NCBI RefSeq assembly: GCF_900091525.1
Contig: NZ_FMCU01000006.1
Span: 186,001 to 250,000 of the forward strand
DNA from: Micromonospora matsumotoense
Lineage (GTDB): Bacteria; Actinomycetota; Actinomycetes; Mycobacteriales; Micromonosporaceae
DNA length: 64,000 nt
Direction of reading: 5' to 3'
In this document: positions 1 to 8,164 of the stretch, piece by piece
Numbering within the stretch: the stretch's first letter is position 1
Layout: each line of letters starts with the position of its first letter
Made by a program: the position numbers and the translations under genes
Notes under the pieces: model-generated
Told to the model about the DNA's origin: nothing
The model's database searches: none
The model's input: only the letters and a program-made list of their open reading frames with translations

Positions 1-347
1 GCGCCGAGGCCGCGCCGACCCTGCTCGCCACCAGCGGTACGCCGCACGCCGCCCTGACCGCCTGGATCGACCTCTTCGTCGACTTCCTCGCCACCAAGCA
101 CGGCCTCGCCGAGGCGCTGAACTCCGATTCCGCCGCCTTCGAGACGCTGCACGGGTACTTCCTCGACCACCTCGTCCCCGCGTGTGCCCACCTGCTCGAC
201 GCCGCCGCCGAGGCCGGCGAGATCCGTCCCGACACCAACGCTGAGGAACTGCTGTTCGCCGTCGGCAACCTCTGCGCCGGCCGCGCCCCCCACTACGACG
301 CCCGCCGCATGGTCGGGCTCCTCGTCGCGGGGCTGCGCCTGCGGTGA
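1..347 (+). CDS. TetR-family regulator, C-terminal part (cut by window edge)
   Basis: An open frame runs from the first bases of the window to a TGA at 345-347. Its ~114 residues contain the helix-rich pattern AALTAWIDLFVDFLATKHGL, then DHLVPACAHLLDAAAEAGEIRPD and ELLFAVGNLCAGR. This matches the ligand-binding C-terminal domain of TetR repressors of the TetR_C_33/SbtR-like type. The DNA-binding N-terminus lies outside the window, so target and ligand are unknown. A hairpin follows the stop. It converges with the decayed gene at 399-1090. Family assignment is fairly secure; function beyond transcriptional regulator is not. Confidence 0.75.
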   Translation, partial: AEAAPTLLATSGTPHAALTAWIDLFVDFLATKHGLAEALNSDSAAFETLHGYFLDHLVPACAHLLDAAAEAGEIRPDTNAEELLFAVGNLCAGRAPHYDARRMVGLLVAGLRLR

Positions 348-348
348 G

Positions 349-378
349 GGGCGGTGTCCGGCATCCCGGGCACCGCCC
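349..378. terminator. Stem-loop between convergent genes
   Basis: GGGCGGTG (349-356) pairs perfectly with CACCGCCC (371-378) around a 14-base loop that can pair further through CCGG. It starts two bases after the TetR stop and lies 20 bases from the end of the convergent remnant. It probably serves both strands. There is no U-tract, as usual in high-GC actinomycetes. Confidence 0.5.
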
Positions 379-398
379 GTCGGGCGGACCGCGTCCGT

Positions 399-1090
399 TC
401 AGCCGTGCCGGTCGGCCGCAGGCTGGCGCGAGTAGTGCTCGGCGACGGCGGCGAACGCGGCCTTCGGCTCCCAGGGCAGCCCGGGGTACGTGTCGCCGGT
501 GCGGCCGTCGAGCACCTTGACGATCCCGGGCTGGCGAGGTCGAGGTCGTACCGGGGATCGCCGTCCGGCCGGTGCGGCAGGCTGGGCAACGCGAAGAGGT
601 GGACGAAGGCGCTGTCGACGCCCTCGCTGTCGAAGATGTCGAGCAGTTCGCGCAGGTAGGCGGCCTGACCGTCCTCGTCGCGCTCGTACACCCCGTTCAG
701 TCGCTGGGGCGTGCCGCTGGTCGCGTCGTACTCGATGATCTCCATGCTGCGTGGCGCGACATCACCCGCGCCGCGCCAGGTCGCGGTGCCGAAGCCGGTG
801 ACGGCGACCGGCTTGGGCTGGTCGACCAGCCGGCGTACGCCGTCGCGGAACTGGTCGGCGACCTCGGCCGACCGGATGAGTTCGAGGGTCACCACGTCGA
901 ACAGGTCCCAGTCGACGCCCTCGAACGGGATCGCGGCGTAGGTGACCTTCCCGTGGAAGCGTTCGCGGACCGCCGCCACGGTGCTGCGCAGGAACCGGCC
1001 GAGGCGGTCACTGATCTCGGCCATGCGCTCGGCGCGGCCGTTGGGGTCGGTCAGCAGATGGTCGAGACGGTCCCCGAGGCGCTCCAGTCG
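399..1090 (-). pseudogene. Remnant of an actinomycete 'abortive infection'-type protein
   Basis: Read leftward, the frame encodes HGKVTYAAIPFEGVDWDLFD, then DQPKPVAVTGFGTATWRGAG, RDEDGQAAYLRELLDIFDSE and GVDSAFVHLF. I recognise this as the C-terminal half of a ~350-residue TIM-barrel-like protein often annotated in actinomycetes as abortive infection protein. After DLDLASPG (near position 530) the frame breaks. One missing base would restore IVKVLDGRTGDTYPGLPWEPKAAF-like coding to a stop at 399-401. The N-terminal half is missing: the recognisable part begins near 1085, exactly where the divergent TetR gene begins. Truncation plus frameshift make it a pseudogene. The family name comes from memory of similar sequences; its real function is unknown. 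Confidence 0.7.
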
Positions 1091-1654
1091 GCGGCGCTGC
1101 GCCTGGCGCTGGAGCGGGGGCCGGACAACGTCCGCGTCGAGGAGATCGCCCAGGCGGCCGGCGTGTCGCCCCGGACCTACAACAACTACTTCGCGAGCCG
1201 GGAACAGGCGATCGTCGCCGGGGTCGCCGCGGACCGTGCGGCGACAGCGGCGGCGGCCGTGCTCGCCCGGCCCGCCGGGGTCGGTCTCGGCGACGCGGTC
1301 ATCGACGCCGTCGCGGGGCTGTACACCGACCCCGGTGACCACCCGCCCGCCGCGCTGCTGATGATCGCCGCCAGCCCCGCGCTGCGCGCCTGCTACGTCG
1401 AGGCCCTCACCACGTTCGAGGAGCCGCTCGCCGCAGCGGTCACCACCCGCTGTCCGGGCATCGGACCCCTGGCCGCCCAGGTGCTCGCCGCCGCTGTCGG
1501 CGCGGCGGCCAGGGTGGCGCTCCGGCAGTGGCTGCACGGCGCGACCGAGGTGCCGTCGATGGCCGGTTTCGTGGTGCCGTCCGGGCCGCTGCCGGACCTC
1601 GTCCGGGCCGCCCTGCTGCCGCTCGCCCCCGCGCTCGACGCCGCGAAGCCCTGA
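1058..1654 (+). CDS. TetR-family transcriptional regulator
   Basis: A 198-residue protein. The N-terminal helix-turn-helix is clear: QSAALRLALERGPDNVRVEE, IAQAAGVSPRTYNNYFASRE, the usual TetR helices 1-4 ending in the YNNYF signature. The rest is an Ala-rich C-terminal ligand domain. The ATG at 1058 is the only start just ahead of helix 1, but it has no convincing ribosome binding site, and the usual dozen residues ahead of helix 1 are shortened. The open frame upstream (from 572) belongs to the antisense remnant. The 5' end may have been remodelled by the deletion that joined the two genes, so expression is uncertain. Confidence 0.75.
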   Translation: MVETVPEALQSAALRLALERGPDNVRVEEIAQAAGVSPRTYNNYFASREQAIVAGVAADRAATAAAAVLARPAGVGLGDAVIDAVAGLYTDPGDHPPAALLMIAASPALRACYVEALTTFEEPLAAAVTTRCPGIGPLAAQVLAAAVGAAARVALRQWLHGATEVPSMAGFVVPSGPLPDLVRAALLPLAPALDAAKP

Positions 1655-1801
1655 CCCGCCGTTCGCCTGCCGCCCGCAACCCCGCCCCCGTCGGGTGGGA
1701 GACGGTCGCGCGTGGTGCCGACGCGCGATCCGGTCCCGGCCCGGCGGGGGCGGGTGTTCGAGGTGGGTCGGGCCCGGACCAGACCCGACCCGCCGGGGCG
1801 G

Positions 1802-1819
1802 CCACCCCGGCTGGGGTGG
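1802..1819 (-). terminator. Stem-loop after the polysaccharide operon
   Basis: CCACCCC (1802-1808) and GGGGTGG (1813-1819) form a perfect 7-bp stem with a four-base loop. It touches the stop codon (1820-1822) of the last gene of the leftward operon. A second hairpin (GGGTCGGG 1765-1772 with CCCGACCC 1784-1791) lies just beyond and could serve the convergent TetR gene. Neither has a U-tract. Confidence 0.5.
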
Positions 1820-2512
1820 TCAGGTACGGGACAGGGCGCGGTCGCTGACCGAGGACTGGAGCCCGAACTGGCGGGCCCGGCGCTCGGCGAAGTCGGTCAA
1901 CCCCTGGCTGTCGGCGTAGTCGAGGCTGTAGAGGTCCAGCTCCAACTGGAGCAGCTGCTCGGCGATCTGGGCGTGGAACTCCAGCACGTCGGGCGGCCAC
2001 GGCGCGTAGCCCTGGTCGGTCCACCGGGCCGAGAAGGACTCGAAGACGATCCCGTCGACGATCTCGGCCAGCCGGGGCAGCATGCCGAAACCCCGGTTCG
2101 CCAGCAGGTACGCCGGCCGGGCCTCCTCCCGGATGGCGGCGACCAGGGTGAGCAGGTGCGGCACGTCCTCCGGGAAGGTCAGCTCGACGTTGAGCGTGTC
2201 CAGGAAGAGCCCCGCGAAGCCCTGCGCGATCGCCTGCTTGGCCTGCCCGACCACGTGCGCCACCCAGTCCGGGTGGTCGACGTGGACGAACGCGCCGCCC
2301 CAGTCCGGGTTGCGTTCCTGCCGCTGCCAGGGCGCGGGCGGCCCCTGGTCCTCCGACAGCGACAGGTAGCCGAGGGTCTGCACGTCCTGCTCCGCGAGGT
2401 AGCGCAGCTCGGCCGACCGGTAGAAGTCCGGTTGCAGGACCACCCGCACGTACCGGGACAGCTCGGGCAGGCGGCCGTCGCCGTAGTAGAAGCAGATGGG
2501 GCGTCGGCTCAT
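1820..2512 (-). CDS. GH114-like (TM1410/Ega3/PelA-hydrolase superfamily) glycosidase, no signal peptide
   Basis: 230 residues beginning MSRRPICFYYGDG. GYLSLSEDQ (about 48-56), QGFAGLFLDTLN (97-108) and DGIVFESFSARW (153-164) match the beta-strand ends of the GH114 barrel. Asp105 and Glu158 sit where the family has its catalytic acids. Known GH114 enzymes cleave alpha-1,4-galactosaminidic bonds (Ega3 in fungal galactosaminogalactan; PelA carries a related hydrolase domain). The ATG at 2512 shares a base with the upstream TGA, so translation is coupled; a start at 2521 is possible but less likely. There is no signal peptide or membrane segment, so it should stay in the cytoplasm, which is odd for a polysaccharide hydrolase. 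It is the last gene of the operon. Fold family is probable; substrate is inferred from context. Confidence 0.75.
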   Translation of the reverse strand: MSRRPICFYYGDGRLPELSRYVRVVLQPDFYRSAELRYLAEQDVQTLGYLSLSEDQGPPAPWQRQERNPDWGGAFVHVDHPDWVAHVVGQAKQAIAQGFAGLFLDTLNVELTFPEDVPHLLTLVAAIREEARPAYLLANRGFGMLPRLAEIVDGIVFESFSARWTDQGYAPWPPDVLEFHAQIAEQLLQLELDLYSLDYADSQGLTDFAERRARQFGLQSSVSDRALSRT

Positions 2513-3477
2513 CACGCCCACCCGTGCTCCCGGTACCAGGCGAACGTGCTGCGGACGCCCTCCTCCAGGCTGACGCTCGGCTCGTAGCCGGTCAGCTCCC
2601 GCAGCCGGGACAGGTCCGGGCAGCGGCGGGCGACCGATCCCGGCGGCGCGGTCCCGGGCGCGATGGCGGGGCTCACCCCGGCCACCCGCAGGACCAGCTT
2701 GGCCAGGTCGCCGATGTTGGTCTCCTCCCGGTCGTTGCCGATGTGCACGATCTGACCGGCGGCGGCCGGTGCCCCCATCAGCCGCAGCATCGCCTCGACC
2801 GCGTCGTCAACGTGGCAGAACGCCCGGTACTGGTCGGCGCCGGGGACCGGGAACGGATCGGCCCCCCGCAGGGCGCGCAGGGACATCTCCGGGATGACGT
2901 GGTCGGCACCCATCCGGGGGCCGTACACGTTGTGGAACCGGCCCACCACGGTCTCGAAGCCCCGGGCCCGCGCGGTGTGCAGGAACGCGGCCTCGCCGAG
3001 CAGTTTGCTGGCCGCGTACGCGAAGCGGGGGGCCGCGATGTCGGAGATCATCGTCGGCACCGCCTCGGACGTCGGCACCGGCACCACCCCGGCCGTCACG
3101 CCCCCGGCGTAGACCTCGCTGGTGGAGGCGAAGAAGACCCGCTCACCCGGGGCCACCCAGTCGAGCAGGTGCAGCGCGGAGAGGGTGTTGACCCGGATCA
3201 CCCGGGCCGGGTCCTGCTCCACGTTGCGCACCCCGACGACGGCGGCGAGCAGATAGATCTGGTCCCAGCCGGTGGGCAGGGTGGCCCAGGTGGCCGGGCT
3301 GGTCAGATCGCCGGAGACCACCTGCACGGCCGGATCGGCGCGCAGCAGGTCGAGGTCGGCGTCGTCCCGGCCCCGGGAGAAGTCGTCCACGATCGTCACC
3401 TGGTGACCGTCGGAGACGAGGCGGCGGGCGAGGTGCAGGCCGATGAAGCCGGCGCCGCCGAGCAGCAGGGCCCTCAT
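2512..3477 (-). CDS. NAD-dependent epimerase/dehydratase (extended SDR)
   Basis: 321 residues. The Rossmann motif GGAGFIG follows the start MRALLLGG. The catalytic triad is present: FASTSEVY carries the Ser/Thr and YAASK carries Tyr and Lys. GRFHNVYGPRMG and YRAFCHVDDAVEAM are typical of sugar-nucleotide SDRs close to UDP-glucuronate decarboxylases and UDP-glucose/GlcNAc 4-epimerases. It probably makes an activated sugar for the polymer of this operon (UDP-Xyl, UDP-Gal or UDP-GalNAc; the sequence alone does not decide). Its ATG overlaps the TGA of the dehydrogenase gene (ATGA), and its stop overlaps the start of the GH114 gene. The frame extends to 3633, but only the start at 3477 gives a normal SDR N-terminus. 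Confidence 0.85.
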   Translation of the reverse strand: MRALLLGGAGFIGLHLARRLVSDGHQVTIVDDFSRGRDDADLDLLRADPAVQVVSGDLTSPATWATLPTGWDQIYLLAAVVGVRNVEQDPARVIRVNTLSALHLLDWVAPGERVFFASTSEVYAGGVTAGVVPVPTSEAVPTMISDIAAPRFAYAASKLLGEAAFLHTARARGFETVVGRFHNVYGPRMGADHVIPEMSLRALRGADPFPVPGADQYRAFCHVDDAVEAMLRLMGAPAAAGQIVHIGNDREETNIGDLAKLVLRVAGVSPAIAPGTAPPGSVARRCPDLSRLRELTGYEPSVSLEEGVRSTFAWYREHGWA

Positions 3478-4853
3478 GCGGACACCGCCCCGGCGGCCGA
3501 CGCGCCCGCACCGGCAACGGCGCCGACCGCACCGCCGTCGTCGCCCGGACCGGTCGGCGCGGGTGGCAGGTAGCCGAGTCCGGCATAGCGGACCCCGGCG
3601 GCCATGACCGCATCGCCGTCGAGCACCCGCCACGAGTCGTAGACGAAGGCCGGCGGCGTCGCGCCGAGCACCTCCGGCACCCGCAGCGCCCGGTAGTCCG
3701 GGTGGTCGTTGATGATCAGTACGGCGTCCGCCTCGGTGAACGCCTTGTCCAGGCTGACCGGCTCGCCGCCGTACTGCCGGATCACGTCGTCGGTGACCAT
3801 CGGGTCGTGGCCGAGGACGGTGACCCCGGCGGCGGAGAAGACCCGCATCATCGGCTCGATCGGGGTGCCACGCATGTCGTCGGTCGCCGGCCAGCCCTTG
3901 TACGCCCAGCCGAGCACCGCCAGCCGGGCACCGAGACTGCGCCCGCGCGCCTCGACCAGCATCCGGACCACGGTCTCGCCGACGTGGATCGGCAGGTACT
4001 CGTTGAGCTGGCGGGCCTTGCCGACGAGGAACGGCCGGCGGTCACCCGCACTGTCGATCATGATGTACGGGTCCTTGGAGAGGCAGCCGCCGCCCACGTA
4101 CCCGGGCTTGGCCAGATCCGGGCGCGGGTAGTCGACGTTCGTCGCCCGGATCACCTCCAGCGGGTCGAGGCCGTGCCGCTCGGCGATCAGCGCGATCTCG
4201 TTGCCGAACGCGTAGATCAGGTCGGTGTGGCAGTTGTTCGACAGCTTCACCAACTCGGCGGTCTCCAACCCGGAGACCGGGACGACGGTGCGCGCCAGCC
4301 CGTTGAAGAACTCGATTCCGGCGGCGAGGCTCTCGTCGTCCAGGCCGCCGACCACCTGCGGCAGCTCGACGAGTTCCCGCAGCGCCTGCCCCTGGATGGT
4401 GCGCTCCGGGGCCATCACCAGCCGGACCCGCTCCCCCCAGACGGCCTGCAACTCGGGCAGCACCACCCGGCGGCTGGTGCCGACCGGCACGGTGCTGCGC
4501 ACCACCACCAGGGTGTCCGGGCGGCAGCTGCCGGCCACCACCCGGGCGGCGGCGGCCAGGTTCGCCAGGTTGGGGCGGTGGGTCATGTTGTCCACCGGCG
4601 TCGATACGCTGATCACCGCCACGTCGACGGTGTCCTTCGGCAGGTCGGCGGCGACGTGGATGCTCTTGCCGAGGTGGGCGGCGAAGACGTCCTCGATGCC
4701 GGGCTCGAAGATGTGCGGCCGGCCGTGCGAGAGCGCGTCCAGCACCGCCGGCGAGACGTCCGCGCCGTACACCGTGAAGCCCTTGTCGGCGAGGGCGGCG
4801 GTGAGGGTGAGCCCCACGTAGCCCAGGCCCACGACCCCGATCTTCGTACTCAT
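3474..4853 (-). CDS. Nucleotide-sugar 6-dehydrogenase (UDP-Glc/UDP-ManNAc dehydrogenase family)
   Basis: 459 residues. The NAD-binding GLGYVG is at residues 9-14. MAPERTIQGQALRE (about 147-160) recalls the PER motif of the UDP-ManNAc dehydrogenase branch. ELVKLSNNCHTDLIYAFGNE forms the central helix, and GGGCLSKDPY holds the catalytic Cys257. It oxidises a UDP-hexose at C6 to the uronate in two NAD+-dependent steps. The ATG at 4853 has GAGAGG upstream; the frame's extra N-terminal residues (to 4913) are unlike the family. The C-terminus ends in an Ala/Gly-rich tail of about 25 residues. It sits 56 bases after the upstream SDR and overlaps the next SDR. A uronic acid, or a sugar derived from one, is therefore expected in or near the polymer. 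Confidence 0.88.
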   Translation of the reverse strand: MSTKIGVVGLGYVGLTLTAALADKGFTVYGADVSPAVLDALSHGRPHIFEPGIEDVFAAHLGKSIHVAADLPKDTVDVAVISVSTPVDNMTHRPNLANLAAAARVVAGSCRPDTLVVVRSTVPVGTSRRVVLPELQAVWGERVRLVMAPERTIQGQALRELVELPQVVGGLDDESLAAGIEFFNGLARTVVPVSGLETAELVKLSNNCHTDLIYAFGNEIALIAERHGLDPLEVIRATNVDYPRPDLAKPGYVGGGCLSKDPYIMIDSAGDRRPFLVGKARQLNEYLPIHVGETVVRMLVEARGRSLGARLAVLGWAYKGWPATDDMRGTPIEPMMRVFSAAGVTVLGHDPMVTDDVIRQYGGEPVSLDKAFTEADAVLIINDHPDYRALRVPEVLGATPPAFVYDSWRVLDGDAVMAAGVRYAGLGYLPPAPTGPGDDGGAVGAVAGAGASAAGAVSA

Positions 4854-4909
4854 GCGGTGTCCTCTCGTTTCTTGCGGGTGTGTCGTGATGGGGGAGCGGT
4901 CCGCGCGGT

Positions 4910-5803
4910 TCACCGCGCCTCGCCGGCGGCCCAGATGTCCTTGATCGATGTCTCCAGGTCGCGCACGGGCGACCAGCCCAGCTCGCCGGCCCGACCGATG
5001 TCGGCCTGGATCCAGTCGACCGCCTGCGAGCGCTGCGGCCCGACGCCGGCCTCGCGGATCCGGCCGTCGTAGCCCGCCGCTCCGGCCAGCAACCCGACCG
5101 CCTCCCGGGCGGTGACCGCCCGGCCGCTGCCGGCGTTGACGACCCGGTGCCGCAGTCCGGGGGTGAGCGTCGCCGCGACGATCAGCGTGGCGAGGTCCCG
5201 CACGTCGACGAAGTCCCGGTACGCCGACAGCGGCCCCAGGGTGATCTCGGTGGCCCCGTCGGCCAGCGCGGCCCGCAACCGGGCCGCCGCCCGACCGAGC
5301 AGGTTCTCCTGCGACATGCCCGGACCGATCGGGTTGAAGACCCGCAGCGAGACCGCGTCGACCTGGCCGGCCTCCCCGGCGAGCTGGAACAGGCGGGTCC
5401 CGGCCAGGTGACTGACGCCGTACTCGCTGACCGGCCGGGCCGGGGCCTCCTCGGTGACCGGGACGCGGTCCGGCACCGGCCCGTACTCCCCGGCCGAGCC
5501 GAGCCGGACCAGCCGGGCCTGCGGCGCCGCGTCGGCGGTGGCCGCCAGCAGCTTCGCCGCGACCAACGTGTTCGCCGTGACCAACTGGGCGGCGGAGCCG
5601 GTGAGGGCTCCCACACAGTTGACCACCGCGTCGGGGGCGACCTCGCGCAGCAGCCCTGCGAGTGCGGCCGGCGTGCCGTCGAGCAGGTCGTGGGCGGCCC
5701 GCCCCGGGCAGATCACCTCGGTCACCCGGGGGTCCGCCGCCAACGCGTCGCGGGCGTGCCCGCCGATGAAACCGGACGCGCCGAAGAGCAGCACCCGCGT
5801 CAC
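4910..5803 (-). CDS. Extended SDR with altered YxxxK motif
   Basis: 297 residues. N-terminal Rossmann motif [19 protein letters not shown]; active-site strand [24 protein letters not shown] and [15 protein letters not shown] near the C-terminus are typical of NAD(P)-dependent sugar-nucleotide epimerases and dehydratases. The catalytic YxxxK reads YGVSH here, so the usual lysine is replaced by histidine. The enzyme may be a specialised or reduced-activity member. The GTG start overlaps the TGA of the nucleotidyltransferase gene. It probably acts on the nucleotide sugar made by that enzyme, which is inference from context. Confidence 0.8.
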   Translation of the reverse strand: MTRVLLFGASGFIGGHARDALAADPRVTEVICPGRAAHDLLDGTPAALAGLLREVAPDAVVNCVGALTGSAAQLVTANTLVAAKLLAATADAAPQARLVRLGSAGEYGPVPDRVPVTEEAPARPVSEYGVSHLAGTRLFQLAGEAGQVDAVSLRVFNPIGPGMSQENLLGRAAARLRAALADGATEITLGPLSAYRDFVDVRDLATLIVAATLTPGLRHRVVNAGSGRAVTAREAVGLLAGAAGYDGRIREAGVGPQRSQAVDWIQADIGRAGELGWSPVRDLETSIKDIWAAGEAR

Positions 5804-6603
5804 GTCAGCTCCCCGGCCCGCACGACGCCCGGCAGGTCCGCGACGGCCAGCGGGTCGGCCCTCTCACCGACGGCGACCTCGATCGGCCCCGGTCGGTTGG
5901 GCAGCAGGATCGGCTTGAGCTGGGGGAACGAGCGGTTCGCCTCGTCGTAGTCCTCCGGCCGGCCGATGTCCAGCCAGAACCCGTCGAACGGGTACGTCAT
6001 CGGCGGGTCACCACCGGCGAGCAGGTCCAGCACCAACTGGTCGAAGCCGAGGGCCAGCCCGGCCGGGTAGGGCTCCAGGGTCCGCCGGGACATCCCGTAG
6101 ACACCCATGCTGACCGGGTAGTGCAGCGACGGCTTCTCCCGAAACCCGACCACCCGGCCGGCCTCCACGTCGAGCACGCCGAAGTCGATCCGGTGCACCC
6201 GTTCGGAGGTCGCCAGGGTCAGGCCGGCCCCGGAGAGCTGGTGGCTGCGCAGCAGGTCGCCGTAGTCCAGGTCGGTCAGGACGTCACCGTTCATCACCAG
6301 GAACTCGTCGGGCAGCCGGTCCTTCAGGCCGAACAGCGGGCCGACCGTGGACAGCGGCCGGTCCTCCTCGCTGTAGTCGATGGTCAGGCCCCACCTGTTG
6401 CCGTCGCCCACGAAGGCCCGGATCAGCGGGCCGAGATGGTTGATCGCCAGGGTCACCGAGGTGAACCCGCGTGAGGCGAGCTGGTCGAGCACGATCTGCA
6501 GGATCGAGTGGCTGTCCCCGATGGGCATCAGGGGTTTCGGCAGCGTCGTGGTGTACGGCTTCAGCCGCACCCCTTTGCCGCCGGCAAGGATCACCGCGTG
6601 CAA
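5800..6603 (-). CDS. Sugar-1-phosphate nucleotidyltransferase (RmlA/GMP-family fold)
   Basis: 267 residues. It starts with the nucleotide-binding loop [15 protein letters not shown] (family GGxGTRLxP, with Thr replaced by Val) and [24 protein letters not shown] holds the metal-binding Asp; [18 protein letters not shown] and [20 protein letters not shown] complete the usual domain order. It joins a sugar-1-phosphate to an NTP. Similar proteins are annotated as mannose-1-phosphate guanylyltransferases or glucose-1-phosphate cytidylyl/thymidylyltransferases; the specificity cannot be read here. The start is TTG: GGGGAGG lies five bases upstream of TTG at 6603, and no ATG or GTG fits. Supplies an activated sugar to the operon. 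Confidence 0.85.
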   Translation of the reverse strand: MHAVILAGGKGVRLKPYTTTLPKPLMPIGDSHSILQIVLDQLASRGFTSVTLAINHLGPLIRAFVGDGNRWGLTIDYSEEDRPLSTVGPLFGLKDRLPDEFLVMNGDVLTDLDYGDLLRSHQLSGAGLTLATSERVHRIDFGVLDVEAGRVVGFREKPSLHYPVSMGVYGMSRRTLEPYPAGLALGFDQLVLDLLAGGDPPMTYPFDGFWLDIGRPEDYDEANRSFPQLKPILLPNRPGPIEVAVGERADPLAVADLPGVVRAGELT

Positions 6604-6631
6604 CCGGACCTCCCCATAGGTCTCGAGTGGA

Positions 6632-8164
6632 CTATCGGTAGTGCCGAACCTGCCCGATCACCGGAAACAGACCGAGCGCGAACAGCGCCTGGAGCAGCAG
6701 CACGCTGCCCAGGTACAGCGAGGTGTCGGTGACCGGGCTGCCGCCCTGCCCGAGCAATGGGGCGACGCCGAGCAGCGCCCCCAGGCCGACGTGCAGCACG
6801 ATCACGACCGTCATGGACAGGCACAGCCAGCCGTACCGGCCCTGACCGGCGAGCAGGAAGGCCAGGTAGTACGCCCCGGCGAGGGCCACGTGTGCGGCCG
6901 TCATCACCACTCCGGCGGTGGAGAGCACGCCCAGCCCGGCGAGCGCGGCGAGCAGCAGCACCCCCAGCACCGCCGGCACCGCGAGGCACGCCGCGACCTC
7001 CCGGCCGATGGCCTGCCAGATCCCGACGACGAAGCTGCGCGGGAGCCGGGCCCGCCGGGACAGCGCCACCCCGCCCGCCCAGAACCGGCTGGTCCGCCAC
7101 TCGACGAACCCCATGGACAGGATCAGCGGCACCGCCGACGCCGCGACGTCCCACTGGCCCAGCAGGTACGGCGCCTGCGCGTGGAAGAGCAACGCCGCCG
7201 AACAGAGCCCGTAACCGGCGACGCCGAGCAGGGTGGACGCCGGTGGCCAGAGCGGGTCCCGGGGCGTCGGCTCCCCGGCCCGCGCGGCGGCCCGGGTGGC
7301 CCAGAGTCCGGCGGCGAAGGCGGCCAGCACGCCGAGGGCCGCCGCGCCCACCGCCCAGCGCCGCGCGGTCGCACCGCCGGTGGTCAGGAAGACCGCGCTG
7401 CCCAGCACGGCCGGGACCATCGCCCCGGCCAGCCAGCCCTCCCGCCGGTAAAAGATCAACAGCGTGCTGGCCAACTGGTACGTCAGTTGGCCGAGCATCA
7501 TCGCGGCGAGCGGCAGGCCGCCGTAGGGCAGCATCACCGCACCGGCGGCCAGGCCGAGCAGGGGCGCGGCCAGCGCGGCGATCCGCAGCACCCGGCTGGC
7601 CGAGCGGGCCCGACCGAGGCCGAGCAGGCGGAACGCCGCGTAGGCGACCATCCCCGACCAGATCCAGCCGACCGTCCCGGCGAGAATCAGGCCGACCACC
7701 AGGCCCGGCCGCCCCACCACCGACAACACGGCCGGAAACGCGGCGCTCGGCAGCACGTAGAGCAGGCCGTGCGAGATGATCCGCAGGTCAGCCCACCGGT
7801 CCGGGTGGGGCGTCGCCGCGGTACGCGGCCGGTCCACCGCCTCCGGCGTCGGCCCCAACCGCCGGAACACCTCCAGGGCGAGGACGAAGACGTCCCGGTA
7901 GCCATACTCGACCTGGGCGGCCCGGTCGGTGTGCCCGTCGGCCTCCAGGGCGGCGGCGACCTGGAGCGCGTCCACCGCCCGGGTCAGCTGGGGCCGGACC
8001 CGCTCGACCAGGTCGTCGACCGGGTCGGTGGAGATCCGGGGCAGCAGGATCGTGCGTTCGGGCCCGTCCGCCCGGTCGTCGGCGGTCGGCCCCGCCTCGG
8101 TGGTCATGGTGGCCACGGGCCGGAACAACGGGTCGGTGACGTCCGGGTCGTTGGCGTCGGCCAT
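6632..8164 (-). CDS. Polytopic membrane protein of the exopolysaccharide operon (PelG position)
   Basis: 510 residues. The first ~125 are soluble and include a predicted helical stretch ([20 protein letters not shown]). About twelve hydrophobic helices follow, near residues 130-150, 153-173, 195-213, 217-237, 244-262, 270-290, 309-329, 338-353, 392-415, 417-439, 447-470 and 482-504. I do not recognise a named family. Twelve helices match the number in Wzx/PelG-type flippases, and the gene directly follows the PelF-like glycosyltransferase (their stop and start share one base), as pelG follows pelF. A role in moving or assembling the polymer at the membrane is therefore likely but inferred. 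The ATG at 8164 is fixed by this overlap. Confidence 0.7.
   Translation of the reverse strand: MADANDPDVTDPLFRPVATMTTEAGPTADDRADGPERTILLPRISTDPVDDLVERVRPQLTRAVDALQVAAALEADGHTDRAAQVEYGYRDVFVLALEVFRRLGPTPEAVDRPRTAATPHPDRWADLRIISHGLLYVLPSAAFPAVLSVVGRPGLVVGLILAGTVGWIWSGMVAYAAFRLLGLGRARSASRVLRIAALAAPLLGLAAGAVMLPYGGLPLAAMMLGQLTYQLASTLLIFYRREGWLAGAMVPAVLGSAVFLTTGGATARRWAVGAAALGVLAAFAAGLWATRAAARAGEPTPRDPLWPPASTLLGVAGYGLCSAALLFHAQAPYLLGQWDVAASAVPLILSMGFVEWRTSRFWAGGVALSRRARLPRSFVVGIWQAIGREVAACLAVPAVLGVLLLAALAGLGVLSTAGVVMTAAHVALAGAYYLAFLLAGQGRYGWLCLSMTVVIVLHVGLGALLGVAPLLGQGGSPVTDTSLYLGSVLLLQALFALGLFPVIGQVRHYR

Noticed and set aside
572..1654. 360-residue version of the TetR protein
   Set aside because: The N-terminal ~160 residues are antisense of the decayed gene and match no TetR; only the part from 1058 is plausible.
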